Shown one piece after another: positions 1 through 6,860 of a stretch of 13,113 nucleotides of DNA. The stretch is from JBAZYK01 sp964582265. GTDB lineage: Bacteria; Patescibacteriota; Gracilibacteria; UBA1369. The stretch covers positions 1 through 13,113 of the forward strand of contig CAZOQT010000030.1 in the NCBI GenBank assembly GCA_964582265.1. Reading direction: 5' to 3'. The stretch's first letter is position 1. Each line of letters starts with the position of its first letter. A program made the translations under genes and the position numbers. Below the pieces are notes generated by a model. It was not told the DNA's origin, made no database searches, and saw nothing but the letters and a program-made list of their open reading frames with translations.

Positions 1-128
1 GTTTTAAAACCATACTTTTTTGCTCCATGGCAAACGTCTAAAGCGCTGTGCCCACCTAAAACACCAATCGAAATTTTGCTTGGGTCGTATTTTTTAAGAA
101 TATCGTAAATCGCTTGTCGGGAAATCAT
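1..128 (-). CDS. PurP-like ATP-grasp ligase, N-terminal fragment
   Basis: The first 42 codons of a minus-strand gene lie here; the rest is beyond the left edge. The translation begins MISRQAIYDILKKYDPSKIS and continues with GVLGGHSALDVCHGAKKYGF. Both the N-terminal helix and the G-[SG]-HSAL phosphate loop match the start of PurP, the ATP- and formate-dependent FAICAR synthetase known mainly from archaea. The loop aligns with TIGSHSALQILKGAKDEGF in the complete paralogue at 1377-2423, so two PurP-family genes lie on the same strand about 1.2 kb apart. The ATG at 126-128 has no Shine-Dalgarno sequence, only a T-rich leader. Family membership is fairly secure, but substrate is not, because the ATP-grasp residues are out of view. 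I leave the symbol empty since PurP paralogues may differ in function. Confidence 0.8.
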   Translation of the reverse strand, partial: MISRQAIYDILKKYDPSKISIGVLGGHSALDVCHGAKKYGFK

Positions 129-152
129 AGAAAAAAATTATTGGCAGGCCAG

Positions 153-181
153 AGCATACCAATAAAATGAAAAAAGGGCAA
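153..181 (-). promoter_or_regulatory. Possible promoter of the left-edge purP-like gene
   Basis: On the minus strand TTGCCC (181-176) and TATGCT (158-153) are separated by 17 bases. Each hexamer matches four of six sigma-70 consensus positions. Transcription would begin near 146, giving a leader of about 18 bases before the ATG at 128. This is a motif match only. Confidence 0.35.
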
Positions 182-266
182 AGTGCGGACTGGCAGATCA
201 TTAAACGCGTTGGTTTCTAATGCCATTTTTTAAAATCAAAGTAGCTTATTTAAACCAAAATTCGGT

Positions 267-291
267 CATAAAACTGTGCACGTGCACAAGT
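267..291. repeat. 25-bp direct repeat with palindromic core, copy 1
   Basis: The core TGTGCACGTGCACA (275-288) is a perfect 14-bp palindrome. The 25-bp unit recurs at 1340-1364 in the same orientation with 23 of 25 bases identical. The two copies bracket the unknown membrane-protein gene at 397-1335. The role could be a protein-binding site, a recombination site, or a remnant of insertion. There is no U-tract, so it is not a normal terminator. Confidence 0.75.
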
Positions 292-339
292 AGACATAAT
301 AATTTTGCATACTTGTAAATAATATTTCATCCGAGGATG

Positions 340-368
340 TTGACGTAGCGCAGAATATATTGTAGTAT
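340..368 (+). promoter_or_regulatory. Candidate promoter for the 397-1335 gene
   Basis: TTGACG (340-345) and TAGTAT (363-368) are spaced by 17 bases; the -35 matches five of six consensus bases and the -10 four of six. Transcription would start near 375, about 22 bases before the ATG. The promoter lies downstream of the palindromic repeat at 267-291, so a protein bound to the repeat would sit about 50 bases upstream of the -35. Confidence 0.45.
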
Positions 369-396
369 GAGCTTCAATTATTTTTAATATTCCAAA

Positions 397-1335
397 ATGT
401 CAGCATACAGAAGTAAACATTTGAACAATCAGGTGGAGGTAAAAAATTTTGAAGATGCCGCTAACAGATTATTGGAACATGGGTACGTTCCAAGTGGTCA
501 TGAGATGGCTGCTGTTGCCAATATGTTGAAAGTATTTACTGATGGAATGCTGATCATTAGAAGTATCAGCATCAATGAGCATGGGAAAATTGTAGCTGCA
601 GTGGGAGCTGAAGCGGATTTGGAAACTTTTGCGAGTGCTGCGGATTTTGCTGCAAAAATCGAACCTCAATTAAGAGAAATGTTAGAGCAAAGAATCAATA
701 GAGCAAAATTAAATGCGATATTTATATCTGGATACATGGCAATAATATTGACTTTAATTTTAATGCTGGATTTTATGATTGCAGAGCATTTTCATAATAA
801 AGGAGCGCTAATTGTAGGAGGTGGGCTGACCTTCGCGGCTCTTTCGGCTTCATTATTCGCAAACTATATGAGAAGATACAACCTTACTTCCAGGGATGAA
901 TATTCGCAAAGAAAAGACAATGTGGAGACAGAGGCCAAAAATATCGCTCAATTGGTTAATGAAATTGGTCGTTTGAATAATGAACTTAAATCAGCTGATG
1001 CAAGAGATCAGCAAAAAATCAAAGCGCAAATTGATATTGCTGTTGATTTATTAAGAAAAATTTTGGCAGAACAAGTCCCGCCTGTAGCGGAATACTCTGT
1101 CCCGGAACATTCTGAGCCATACTTGCGCGTCCCTTGGGGGAATGAACAGAAAGCCGCCAAACCTCCGTTTGAATCAACAATCGAAACATCACCTCAAATG
1201 AGAATTGATGCTGGTATTGTGCCTGAAAACTCAAGGGTGCGCGTTGCAGTTATTCCGGAAGAGTTTGGAGAAGACGCAGATGCAGATGCAATTGCGGCAG
1301 CACAACCACGTCCGGCACGACGTATGCAAACTTGA
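397..1335 (+). CDS. Unknown two-helix membrane protein with coiled coil
   Basis: I do not recognise this 312-residue protein. Residues 1-105 form a soluble, partly helical N-terminal region. Two hydrophobic segments follow at about 107-128 (FISGYMAIILTLILMLDF) and 136-157 (ALIVGGGLTFAALSASLF), separated by only a few residues, so it is probably a hairpin anchor with both termini on the same side. Residues about 165-226 are charged and heptad-like, probably a coiled coil. The tail, about 227-312, is Pro/Glu/Ala-rich and probably disordered, ending in PRPARRMQT. There is no signal peptide and no catalytic motif that I can name. The gene lies alone on the plus strand between two minus-strand PurP-family genes and is bracketed by the 25-bp repeats, the second only four bases after its TGA. 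This position suggests an inserted unit. The ATG has A-rich bases before it but no Shine-Dalgarno sequence. Confidence 0.8.
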   Translation: MSAYRSKHLNNQVEVKNFEDAANRLLEHGYVPSGHEMAAVANMLKVFTDGMLIIRSISINEHGKIVAAVGAEADLETFASAADFAAKIEPQLREMLEQRINRAKLNAIFISGYMAIILTLILMLDFMIAEHFHNKGALIVGGGLTFAALSASLFANYMRRYNLTSRDEYSQRKDNVETEAKNIAQLVNEIGRLNNELKSADARDQQKIKAQIDIAVDLLRKILAEQVPPVAEYSVPEHSEPYLRVPWGNEQKAAKPPFESTIETSPQMRIDAGIVPENSRVRVAVIPEEFGEDADADAIAAAQPRPARRMQT

Positions 1336-1339
1336 AACC

Positions 1340-1364
1340 CATAAATCTGTGCGCGTGCACAAGT
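1340..1364. repeat. 25-bp direct repeat with palindromic core, copy 2
   Basis: This is the second copy of the unit at 267-291, with two substitutions. One, A to G, falls in the core (TGTGCGCGTGCACA) and breaks the perfect palindrome at one base pair. It lies in the 41-base gap between the convergent stop codons of the unknown membrane protein and purP. No T-run follows on either strand, so it is a poor intrinsic terminator. Confidence 0.75.
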
Positions 1365-1376
1365 GAGAAATAAGGC

Positions 1377-2423
1377 TCAACCTAGCACTTTATCCAGCTG
1401 ATCACTTTCTATTGCCTGCTTAATATCACGGCACATGCGACGACCGGTGCTCATTGGTTCGTTATATCTTAGCCATGTATAAGGTGAACCATCTATGTAT
1501 GGGTTTGTACCCGCAACAATGCGCGCGGAAATTTCAAAAACATAAAAATTCAAATGTGGATCCAAGATCGCTTCCAGACAGAATGGTCCATATAAGCCTT
1601 TATCCATCACTTTTCCACTCTTAAATTCAACCAATTTTCTGGATTCGCGCACCACATTTTCACCCATTTCAAAAATTTCTGGCAAAATTGATTCACGAAT
1701 TACCAATGGAATATTACCGGTAATTGTGTAAGAGGTGCGAATATTTGCATCCAGCTGATCTTTTGCAGCAATGCGACCAATGGAATCAGCATTCGATTCG
1801 TAACGTTTATCAAAGCCCATAATTTCCAGTTCTTCGGTTAATCTGGAATAAAAGTAATGAGTATAAATTGGCACGCCAACAATATATTCCTGGATTACAT
1901 AACCATTTTCACTTTCTTTTGCATAATCCTTAATGCGCTCGTGGAATTCTTTTGGATTATTTGCAATAAAATAGCCCTTTCCTCCTTTGGCACCATGAAA
2001 TTTAATAATCACTGGACGGTCAATTTCTTCTGGAGTTTTAAAGATTTTTGGCTGGCGTAGACCCGCCGCATTTAGCCATTCACGTTCTTTAATACGGTCA
2101 GATTCCCATTCCAGAATGCCTTTTGTGCCGTAATGCATGACTTTTAAATCTTGCATTCTTTCCCAGCCCAAGAAGCTTACAAAAGAACCATGAGGAATCA
2201 AAATGGCATTCCTTTTTATTAATTCTTCTTCAATGCTAAAGAAATCCTTCATTGAATCCAACATCATAAATTCATCGGCAACTTTAAAACTTTTATATGC
2301 ACGTTCACGACCCTTTTCAGATATACATAAGGTTTTAAAGCCTTCATCCTTTGCTCCCTTTAAAATTTGCAAAGCTGAATGACTGCCAATCGTTGCTATA
2401 ACAAAATCAGAAATTTTCGCCAT
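1377..2423 (-). CDS. purP: PurP-family FAICAR synthetase (ATP-grasp ligase)
   Basis: PurP makes FAICAR from AICAR, ATP and formate, the ninth step of purine synthesis in many archaea, where it replaces the folate-dependent transformylase half of PurH. The 348-residue protein is close to the usual length of about 340-360. Visible motifs are GSHSAL at 13-18, IPHGSF at 76-81, the ATP-grasp segment KFHGAKGGKGYFIA at 141-154, QEYIVG at 178-183, the stretch GFDKRYESNAD at 203-213, AAKDQLD at 219-225, and the metal/ATP end FEISARIVAGTN at 296-307, followed by the family tail EPMSTGRR. The N-terminus is about 10 residues shorter than that of the left-edge paralogue. TGA ends the frame where family members end. 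It is probably transcribed from its own promoter at 2450-2478, 99 bases after the PAP2 stop. It is odd because this genome also encodes a complete PurH (3358-4914), so the true substrate may differ. Confidence 0.88.
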   Translation of the reverse strand: MAKISDFVIATIGSHSALQILKGAKDEGFKTLCISEKGRERAYKSFKVADEFMMLDSMKDFFSIEEELIKRNAILIPHGSFVSFLGWERMQDLKVMHYGTKGILEWESDRIKEREWLNAAGLRQPKIFKTPEEIDRPVIIKFHGAKGGKGYFIANNPKEFHERIKDYAKESENGYVIQEYIVGVPIYTHYFYSRLTEELEIMGFDKRYESNADSIGRIAAKDQLDANIRTSYTITGNIPLVIRESILPEIFEMGENVVRESRKLVEFKSGKVMDKGLYGPFCLEAILDPHLNFYVFEISARIVAGTNPYIDGSPYTWLRYNEPMSTGRRMCRDIKQAIESDQLDKVLG

Positions 2424-2449
2424 TTTTAAAACAAAATTAACTTTGGCTT

Positions 2450-2478
2450 ATATTAAAAGATATTGACTTTTTTGTCTA
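2450..2478 (-). promoter_or_regulatory. Candidate promoter of purP
   Basis: On the minus strand TAGACA (2478-2473, five of six consensus) and TAATAT (2455-2450) are separated by 17 bases. Predicted transcription starts near 2443, giving an A/T-rich leader of about 20 bases without a Shine-Dalgarno sequence. It lies in the gap after the PAP2 gene, so purP need not depend on upstream transcription. Confidence 0.5.
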
Positions 2479-2522
2479 GAAAATTGCTAAAATCACCTTC
2501 AAATTTGCACAAAACTCATTTC

Positions 2523-2984
2523 TTAGCGCAGAATTTTTAATTTTTTTAGAACTGCAAAACACAAATAAGTGGCCAAAAAAGCTATAAGTGTGCTCCCAAG
2601 AACGTCTAAGCTATGATGCACTTTTGCCAAAACTCTTCCTAGTCCAACAATCAAAGAAAATAAAATTAAAAAAAATCCTGTTTTTTTATTATATGCAAAA
2701 ACAATGGCTGTGACAGTCATAACTATTAAGGTATGATCTGATGGAAAACCATTGTCAGCCGCATGGTCAATTAAAGGCGCAATTTTTTCTACCACAAATG
2801 GTCGCGGATTATAAAACAATGCTGAAGCTATTCTGGAAAAAATAAATGAAACCGGTAGTGCTGCGATCGCTAATTTTAAAATGTTAACCAGGTTCTTTTT
2901 TGGTTCCATTAATGTCACAATAATCGCAGCAATCAGCACGAAAATAAAAAAGTATTTTGCTAAAAAAATTATAAGAAAATCCAT
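2523..2984 (-). CDS. PAP2/BcrC-like undecaprenyl-diphosphate phosphatase
   Basis: This is a 153-residue membrane phosphatase of the PAP2 superfamily. It probably dephosphorylates undecaprenyl diphosphate to recycle the lipid carrier of peptidoglycan synthesis. Family signatures appear in order: NPRPFV at 59-64, GFPSDH at 79-84 (the PS[GD]H motif, His84 being the expected acid/base), and GRVLAKVHHSLDVLG at 116-130, which gives the Arg117-x5-His123-x3-Asp127 arrangement with His123 as expected nucleophile. The FPSDH variant with a short length is typical of the BcrC branch. Hydrophobic segments lie near 3-25, 34-58, 86-98, 103-119 and 128-146. It is transcribed away from the glutaredoxin gene and toward purP. 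The ATG has a T/A-rich leader. A phosphatidylglycerophosphatase or another lipid phosphatase role cannot be excluded. Confidence 0.85.
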   Translation of the reverse strand: MDFLIIFLAKYFFIFVLIAAIIVTLMEPKKNLVNILKLAIAALPVSFIFSRIASALFYNPRPFVVEKIAPLIDHAADNGFPSDHTLIVMTVTAIVFAYNKKTGFFLILFSLIVGLGRVLAKVHHSLDVLGSTLIAFLATYLCFAVLKKLKILR

Positions 2985-3019
2985 AAATAATAATAAAATG
3001 TGACTTTAAAAAAAATGTA

Positions 3020-3027
3020 ATTATAAT
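3020..3027. promoter_or_regulatory. Overlapping divergent -10 boxes (ATTATAAT)
   Basis: The 8-base block reads TATAAT on the plus strand (3022-3027) and also TATAAT on the minus strand (3025-3020). It sits 35 bases before the PAP2 ATG and 85 bases before the glutaredoxin ATG. No good -35 is visible for either direction. It could serve one or both genes. Confidence 0.35.
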
Positions 3028-3112
3028 CAAAATGATCTTACCAGTGCTCCTCAACAAGGTCGAGCAATTGCAGATGCCAACCAAAATATTTAATTCTTAA
3101 TTTCATAAAGAA

Positions 3113-3340
3113 ATGATCAAACTTTATCAATACACCGATTGTCCATTTTGTGAAAAAGTACGTCGCAAATTGGCTGAACTTAAATTGGATTACCAAAAAG
3201 TAGAAGTGGATTTTGCGAATAAGCCAGAAGTTGTAGTTAAACTAGGCGGAACAGTACCTGTCATTGATGACGATGGCATGGTTATGAACGAGTCCTCCGA
3301 AATCGTGAAGTATTTGGAAGAAAAATATGGCCAAAAATAA
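3113..3340 (+). CDS. Glutaredoxin / thioredoxin-fold small redox protein
   Basis: This is a 75-residue complete thioredoxin-fold protein. The CPFC active site is at 10-13, the cis-proline loop TVPV at 47-50, and the C-terminal glutathione-side motif ESSEIVKYL at 60-68, close to the GST N-terminal and glutaredoxin pattern. It probably reduces disulfides or mixed disulfides in the cytoplasm; which low-molecular thiol it uses cannot be told from sequence. No reductase gene is adjacent. The gene stands alone on the plus strand, divergent from PAP2 and convergent with purH, whose stop lies only 17 bases beyond. The start has AAAGAA before the ATG, not a clear Shine-Dalgarno sequence. A GST-like N-terminal domain annotation would be equally acceptable. 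Confidence 0.88.
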   Translation: MIKLYQYTDCPFCEKVRRKLAELKLDYQKVEVDFANKPEVVVKLGGTVPVIDDDGMVMNESSEIVKYLEEKYGQK

Positions 3341-3357
3341 TTTCTCTGGTACTTATT

Positions 3358-4914
3358 TTAGTGCCTAAAAAACCTCACGCCTGTTACTACCATGGCAAGT
3401 CCGAGTTCATCAGCACGTTTAACAACTTCTTTATCGCGGATTGAACCACCTGGATGAATAATAGCTTCAATGCCGTTTTGTGCCGCCATTTCAATGCCAT
3501 CTGCGAAAGGGAAGAAAGCGTCTGATGCCATCACGGAACCTTTTGCTCTTTCTGTTCCAGCTTTATAACAAGCTAAATGAACTGCATCCACGCGTGACAT
3601 TTGGCCCGCGCCAATGCCCATAACCACTTCCGCGCCTGTCTTTGGATCGGTTTTAGCCAAAATTATGGCATTGGATTTAACATGCTTTACAATTTTTGTA
3701 GCAAATAGCATACTTTTAATTTGCTCAGGTGATGGCTGCTTTTTTGTGACAACCTTTAGATCTTTTTCGGTCACAAGATATGTATCTTTGGTTTGAATCA
3801 AAATTCCACCCGCAACTTTTTTAATATCTCGACTTTGCATGTCTACCTTAAGTGGGCCAGTTTCTAATAATCGTAAATTTGGCTTTTTCATAAGCTCTTC
3901 TAAAGCATCTTTTTCAAATTTGGGACTGATTATGATTTCTACAAACCATTTTTTTTGATTAATTGAATTGACCAGGTTAATGTTGCATGGTTGGTTCATG
4001 GCTATAACTCCACCAAAACTAGACATAGGGTCTACGTTGAAAGCCAATTCAAAAGCTTCTTCAATGGTTTCGGCAGAAGCCACGCCGCAAGGGTTATTGT
4101 GTTTTATTACGGCCACTGTTGGCTTTTCAAATTCTTTTACCAGCTCCAGGGCTGCATCGCCATCAACAATGTTATTAAACGAAAGCTGTTTGCCGTGAAG
4201 CACTTTTGCGTTGGTAATATTGGCGTCCTTATTTAGGGGATTGCGGAAAAATGCCGCTTTTTGATGAGGATTTTCACCATATCGCAAACTTTGTACTTTT
4301 TCGTAATGCAAATCTAATAGTTCAGCTTCTCCAAGTGTCTTTCTAAAATAGTGTTCAATTGCTTCGTCATACTGGTAAGTGCGAGAAAAAGCTTTACGTG
4401 CAAGTAACTTTCTTGTTTCTGGACTTGTATCTCCGTTCTTTTTGAATTCTTCGATTACCAGGTCATAATCCATTGGATTTGTGACCACGGTTACAGAGCC
4501 AAAGTTTTTGGCTGCAGATCGAATCATGCTGGGACCGCCAATATCAATATTTTCAATAATTTCTTCATCTGTGGCGTTTTCGCGCTCTACTGTTTCTTCA
4601 AACGGGTAAAGGTTCACAGCAACTAAATCAATTGTTCCAATGCCCATTTTTTCAATTTGAGCCATGTGATCCGGTTTTTGGCGCAACGCAAGCAGACCTC
4701 CATGAATTTTTGGATGCAATGTTTTAACTCTTCCGTCCAAAAGCTCCGGGAATCCAGTATAATCAGATACTTCGATCACCTTTATTCCGGCCTCTTTTAG
4801 GGCTTTTGCAGTGCCACCCGTAGAAAGAATTTCAACTCCACCTTCCGCCAAGGCCTTGGCAAAGTCAACTAGACCTGATTTATCACTTACGCTGATGAGT
4901 GCTCGCTTTATCAT
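3358..4914 (-). CDS. purH: Bifunctional AICAR transformylase / IMP cyclohydrolase
   Basis: PurH performs the last two steps of IMP synthesis: formylation of AICAR by 10-formyltetrahydrofolate and ring closure of FAICAR. At 518 residues it is close to the usual 510-530. The N-terminal cyclohydrolase domain (about 1-195) begins KRALISVSDKSGLVDFAK and shows STGGT (31-35), GFPELLDGRVKTLHPKIHGG (54-73) and NIDIGGPSMIRSAAKN (122-137). The transformylase domain (about 200-518) has RYGENPHQ (211-218), the catalytic Lys-His pair in KHNNPCG (Lys271-His272), SSFGG (298-302), GAGQMSR (435-441), DAFFPFADG (465-473) and the terminal HPGGSIRD...TGVRFFRH. Both halves look functional, so the two PurP-family genes nearby are apparently redundant. 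It follows yidD on the same strand by 31 A/T-rich bases and may be cotranscribed with it. Confidence 0.97.
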   Translation of the reverse strand: MIKRALISVSDKSGLVDFAKALAEGGVEILSTGGTAKALKEAGIKVIEVSDYTGFPELLDGRVKTLHPKIHGGLLALRQKPDHMAQIEKMGIGTIDLVAVNLYPFEETVERENATDEEIIENIDIGGPSMIRSAAKNFGSVTVVTNPMDYDLVIEEFKKNGDTSPETRKLLARKAFSRTYQYDEAIEHYFRKTLGEAELLDLHYEKVQSLRYGENPHQKAAFFRNPLNKDANITNAKVLHGKQLSFNNIVDGDAALELVKEFEKPTVAVIKHNNPCGVASAETIEEAFELAFNVDPMSSFGGVIAMNQPCNINLVNSINQKKWFVEIIISPKFEKDALEELMKKPNLRLLETGPLKVDMQSRDIKKVAGGILIQTKDTYLVTEKDLKVVTKKQPSPEQIKSMLFATKIVKHVKSNAIILAKTDPKTGAEVVMGIGAGQMSRVDAVHLACYKAGTERAKGSVMASDAFFPFADGIEMAAQNGIEAIIHPGGSIRDKEVVKRADELGLAMVVTGVRFFRH

Positions 4915-4945
4915 GAAGAAGAAATTAGGAATTTAGAATTAATAA

Positions 4946-5227
4946 TTATGATTTTGAATTTTCAATGGGATCATGCCCTCCCTTGCTGAATGGGTTACAG
5001 CGCAAAATACGCCATAAAGTTAATGGAATACCTTTTATAAGTCCAAATTTTTCAATAGCTTGGTATCCATACTCTGAACAAGTTGGTTGATATTTACAGT
5101 ATCCATAAGGAAAAATAACTTTTACAATGCCATGATCAGGAGATAGTGTTTTTTGATAAAACCTTATCAGCAATAAAAATGGTTTTCTTGGAAGATTTAA
5201 GGCGATATGTAAGTATTTTTTCCACAT
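4946..5227 (-). CDS. yidD: Membrane protein insertion efficiency factor YidD
   Basis: YidD is a small amphipathic protein at the inner face of the membrane that assists YidC in inserting membrane proteins. The family core is plain: IRFYQKTLSPDHG at 21-33, CKYQPTCSEYGYQAIEKFG at 44-62, and WRILRCNPFSKGGHDPI at 72-88, with conserved cysteines 44, 50 and 77. I chose the ATG at 5227 (93 residues, near the usual 70-90). The frame stays open to a TTG at 5275, which would add MPCSKPWRVNSVPKYL, with no family resemblance. In many bacteria yidD lies beside rpmH, rnpA and yidC. Here its neighbours are an M23 peptidase gene upstream (95-base gap) and purH downstream, so the usual cluster has been broken up. 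Confidence 0.93.
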   Translation of the reverse strand: MWKKYLHIALNLPRKPFLLLIRFYQKTLSPDHGIVKVIFPYGYCKYQPTCSEYGYQAIEKFGLIKGIPLTLWRILRCNPFSKGGHDPIENSKS

Positions 5228-5322
5228 AAGATATTTGGGCACGGAATTTACTCGCCAAGGCTTACTGCATGGCAAAAAGGCCGAAAAGTAGTTTATAGCG
5301 ACCTGTAATATTTGTAAAGCTC

Positions 5323-6357
5323 TTAATAATACTTGTTTGGAGCTTCTTTTCTACCGTTTATACGAACTTCAAAGTGCAAATGGATACCTGTAACCCCATG
5401 AACTCTACCGCTACGACCCATTTTTCCAATTACATCACCCTGGCTAACGCGATCACCCACAGCTACTGTTGGATATGTCATGTGGGCATAAAGAGTTTGC
5501 AAGCCATTACCGTGGTCAACAATTACGTGATTACCATAACCACCACCACAAGTGTAAGAGCGGTCAGCACAACCAGAAACAACCTTAGTTACAGTACCAG
5601 CTCCTGCTGCCCATATCATAGGACGATCTGGGTTTGCGATATCAAAAGCATAGTGACCAGCGTGGAATCCTTGTGTGATTTGTCCACGAGTAGGAAAAAT
5701 AAATGGCTTATTCCCGACAGGAACATCTTTAGAACCCTGTAATATTGCCCCATCAGCAGCAGGTGTTAATGCTACTGCGTTAACACGAGTTGAAGTTGCA
5801 ATGCGGGCTGGTGTATCACGACCTGTTTTTACTTTAATTTTGGTTAAATCTGGAGCTGTATCGACTGCCAATGGCCTACCACCTGGTATAAAAATCTCCT
5901 CTCCATAAACCAGGGCACCACTTGTTATGCCATTTTGTTTACTTATGGCGTCTGCACTTACGTTATATGCCTTGGCTACTTTGGCTAAACTATCATCTTT
6001 AGCTACTTTATGACTTACCCCATCAACTGGAGGTACCAAGAGCCTTTGTCCAATTTTTAGGACAGATTTGTCATTTAAGCTGTTAGCATAAAGGACAGTA
6101 GATGTATGAAGATTGTATGAACTTGCAATTGTAGAAATATTTTCCCCGGCTGCAACTGTATGCACCAGGTAATCGCTCATAGTGCTGCGGTCGCCAATAC
6201 TTGTTTGTGGATTGATCTTGGTTAAGTAACCTTCCTGGTCAGTCATGAGCGGACTATCTATCTGAGAAGATTGCCAGATTTCTTCAATATCGGCATATGA
6301 GGCAATTGAACCTTCACTATAAGCATTGGAAGGTGTGTATGACCCAACCATCAACAA
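5323..6357 (-). CDS. LysM-domain M23 peptidoglycan endopeptidase (start uncertain)
   Basis: This protein probably acts outside the membrane on peptidoglycan cross-links. Counting from the TTG at 6357 (344 residues), LysM repeat 1 spans about 64-110 (HTVAAGENISTIASSYNL) and LysM 2 about 114-158 (HKVAKDDSLAKVAKAYNV). A linker follows, and the M23/LytM zinc peptidase occupies about 222-344. Zinc and catalytic residues are present: His235 and Asp239 in GHYAFDIA, His292 in LYAHM and His326/His328 in GIHLHFEV. The enzyme therefore looks active. An extra Cys263/Cys270 pair may form a disulfide. The start is the problem. A TTG at 6357 or ATG at 6351 would cut a hydrophobic segment (FVRYTALVAALLMVGSY) in half, whereas the same frame continues upstream to 6690 without a stop. 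The true protein probably includes a cytoplasmic basic region and this membrane anchor. It is the first gene of the minus-strand series with yidD and purH. Confidence 0.9.
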   Translation of the reverse strand: MLMVGSYTPSNAYSEGSIASYADIEEIWQSSQIDSPLMTDQEGYLTKINPQTSIGDRSTMSDYLVHTVAAGENISTIASSYNLHTSTVLYANSLNDKSVLKIGQRLLVPPVDGVSHKVAKDDSLAKVAKAYNVSADAISKQNGITSGALVYGEEIFIPGGRPLAVDTAPDLTKIKVKTGRDTPARIATSTRVNAVALTPAADGAILQGSKDVPVGNKPFIFPTRGQITQGFHAGHYAFDIANPDRPMIWAAGAGTVTKVVSGCADRSYTCGGGYGNHVIVDHGNGLQTLYAHMTYPTVAVGDRVSQGDVIGKMGRSGRVHGVTGIHLHFEVRINGRKEAPNKYY

Positions 6358-6690
6358 GGCCGCTACCAGCGCTGTATAACGAACAAACAGCTTGTGTCCA
6401 GGAGCTTCTACTTTTTCTTCTGCCTTTTTAAAATGAAAATATGGGCTTAAAACACTTTTAACCCTTTGGCTGCCTTCAACTCCTTGCTTTAATACTTTAG
6501 TCGAAAAAGTGGAGAGAGCTGAAAAACGAAGAGCTGCAGTCTTTGCAAAGACCTTAAGGTGGCGTGCGCGACGCGCATCTTCATTAACTGCTAGTTGTGG
6601 GTTGAGCGTAGTACTAATATTAATGACTGTTAAATATTTACTGCGTTCTTTTGTGTATGTTACCTCAAAACTTGTACTTTCATATCCACG
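6358..6690 (-). other. Open in-frame N-terminal extension of the M23 gene, possible frameshift
   Basis: The M23 frame continues 111 codons upstream with no stop, up to a TAA at 6693-6691, yet contains no ATG, GTG or TTG. Its translation is protein-like: a basic stretch (DARRARHLKVFAKTAALRF), SPYFHFKKAEEKVEAPGHKL, then LFVRYTALVAALLMVGSY across the nominal start, a convincing membrane anchor or signal segment. An ATG at 6683-6681 in another frame reads MKVQVLR and then stops. If the run of four T on the coding strand (6670-6667) had one more T, that ATG would join the long frame as MKVQVFEVTYTKERSKYL and give 453 residues. Alternatives are a rare start codon (ATT at 6624 or 6618, CTG at 6390), a genuine mutation, or an assembly error. 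Confidence 0.55.
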
Positions 6691-6860
6691 TTACAGACCC
6701 AAAAAACCTTTATCAAGACCTTAAAGTTGCCAAAAAATAAGAATATTGTCAAGTAATATTGTATAGTTAATATTATGGGGTTGGTACGATATGGCTTGAT
6801 ATAGACATAAAGTGCGGTTTTTTAATTTACTTAAAAACATAAAATTAAAAAAGCAAGCAT

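Noticed and set aside
191..232. TGGC...GCCA pairing followed by six T as a plus-strand terminator
   Set aside because: The stem needs a five-base bulge and a 13-base loop, and there is no plus-strand gene upstream to end.
1333..1379. Use of TGA as glycine (alternative code of some Gracilibacteria and Absconditabacteria)
   Set aside because: TGA ends the 397 gene and is followed two codons later by an in-frame TAA. TGA also ends purP at the family's normal C-terminus, and no conserved gene here has an internal TGA.
5228..5275. TTG start at 5275 for yidD
   Set aside because: The added 16 residues do not resemble the family and lie beyond the usual length; the ATG at 5227 gives a normal YidD.
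6509..6724. Plus-strand open frame of 71 codons opposite the M23 extension
   Set aside because: It is antisense to a better-supported reading frame and shows no domain or start signal.
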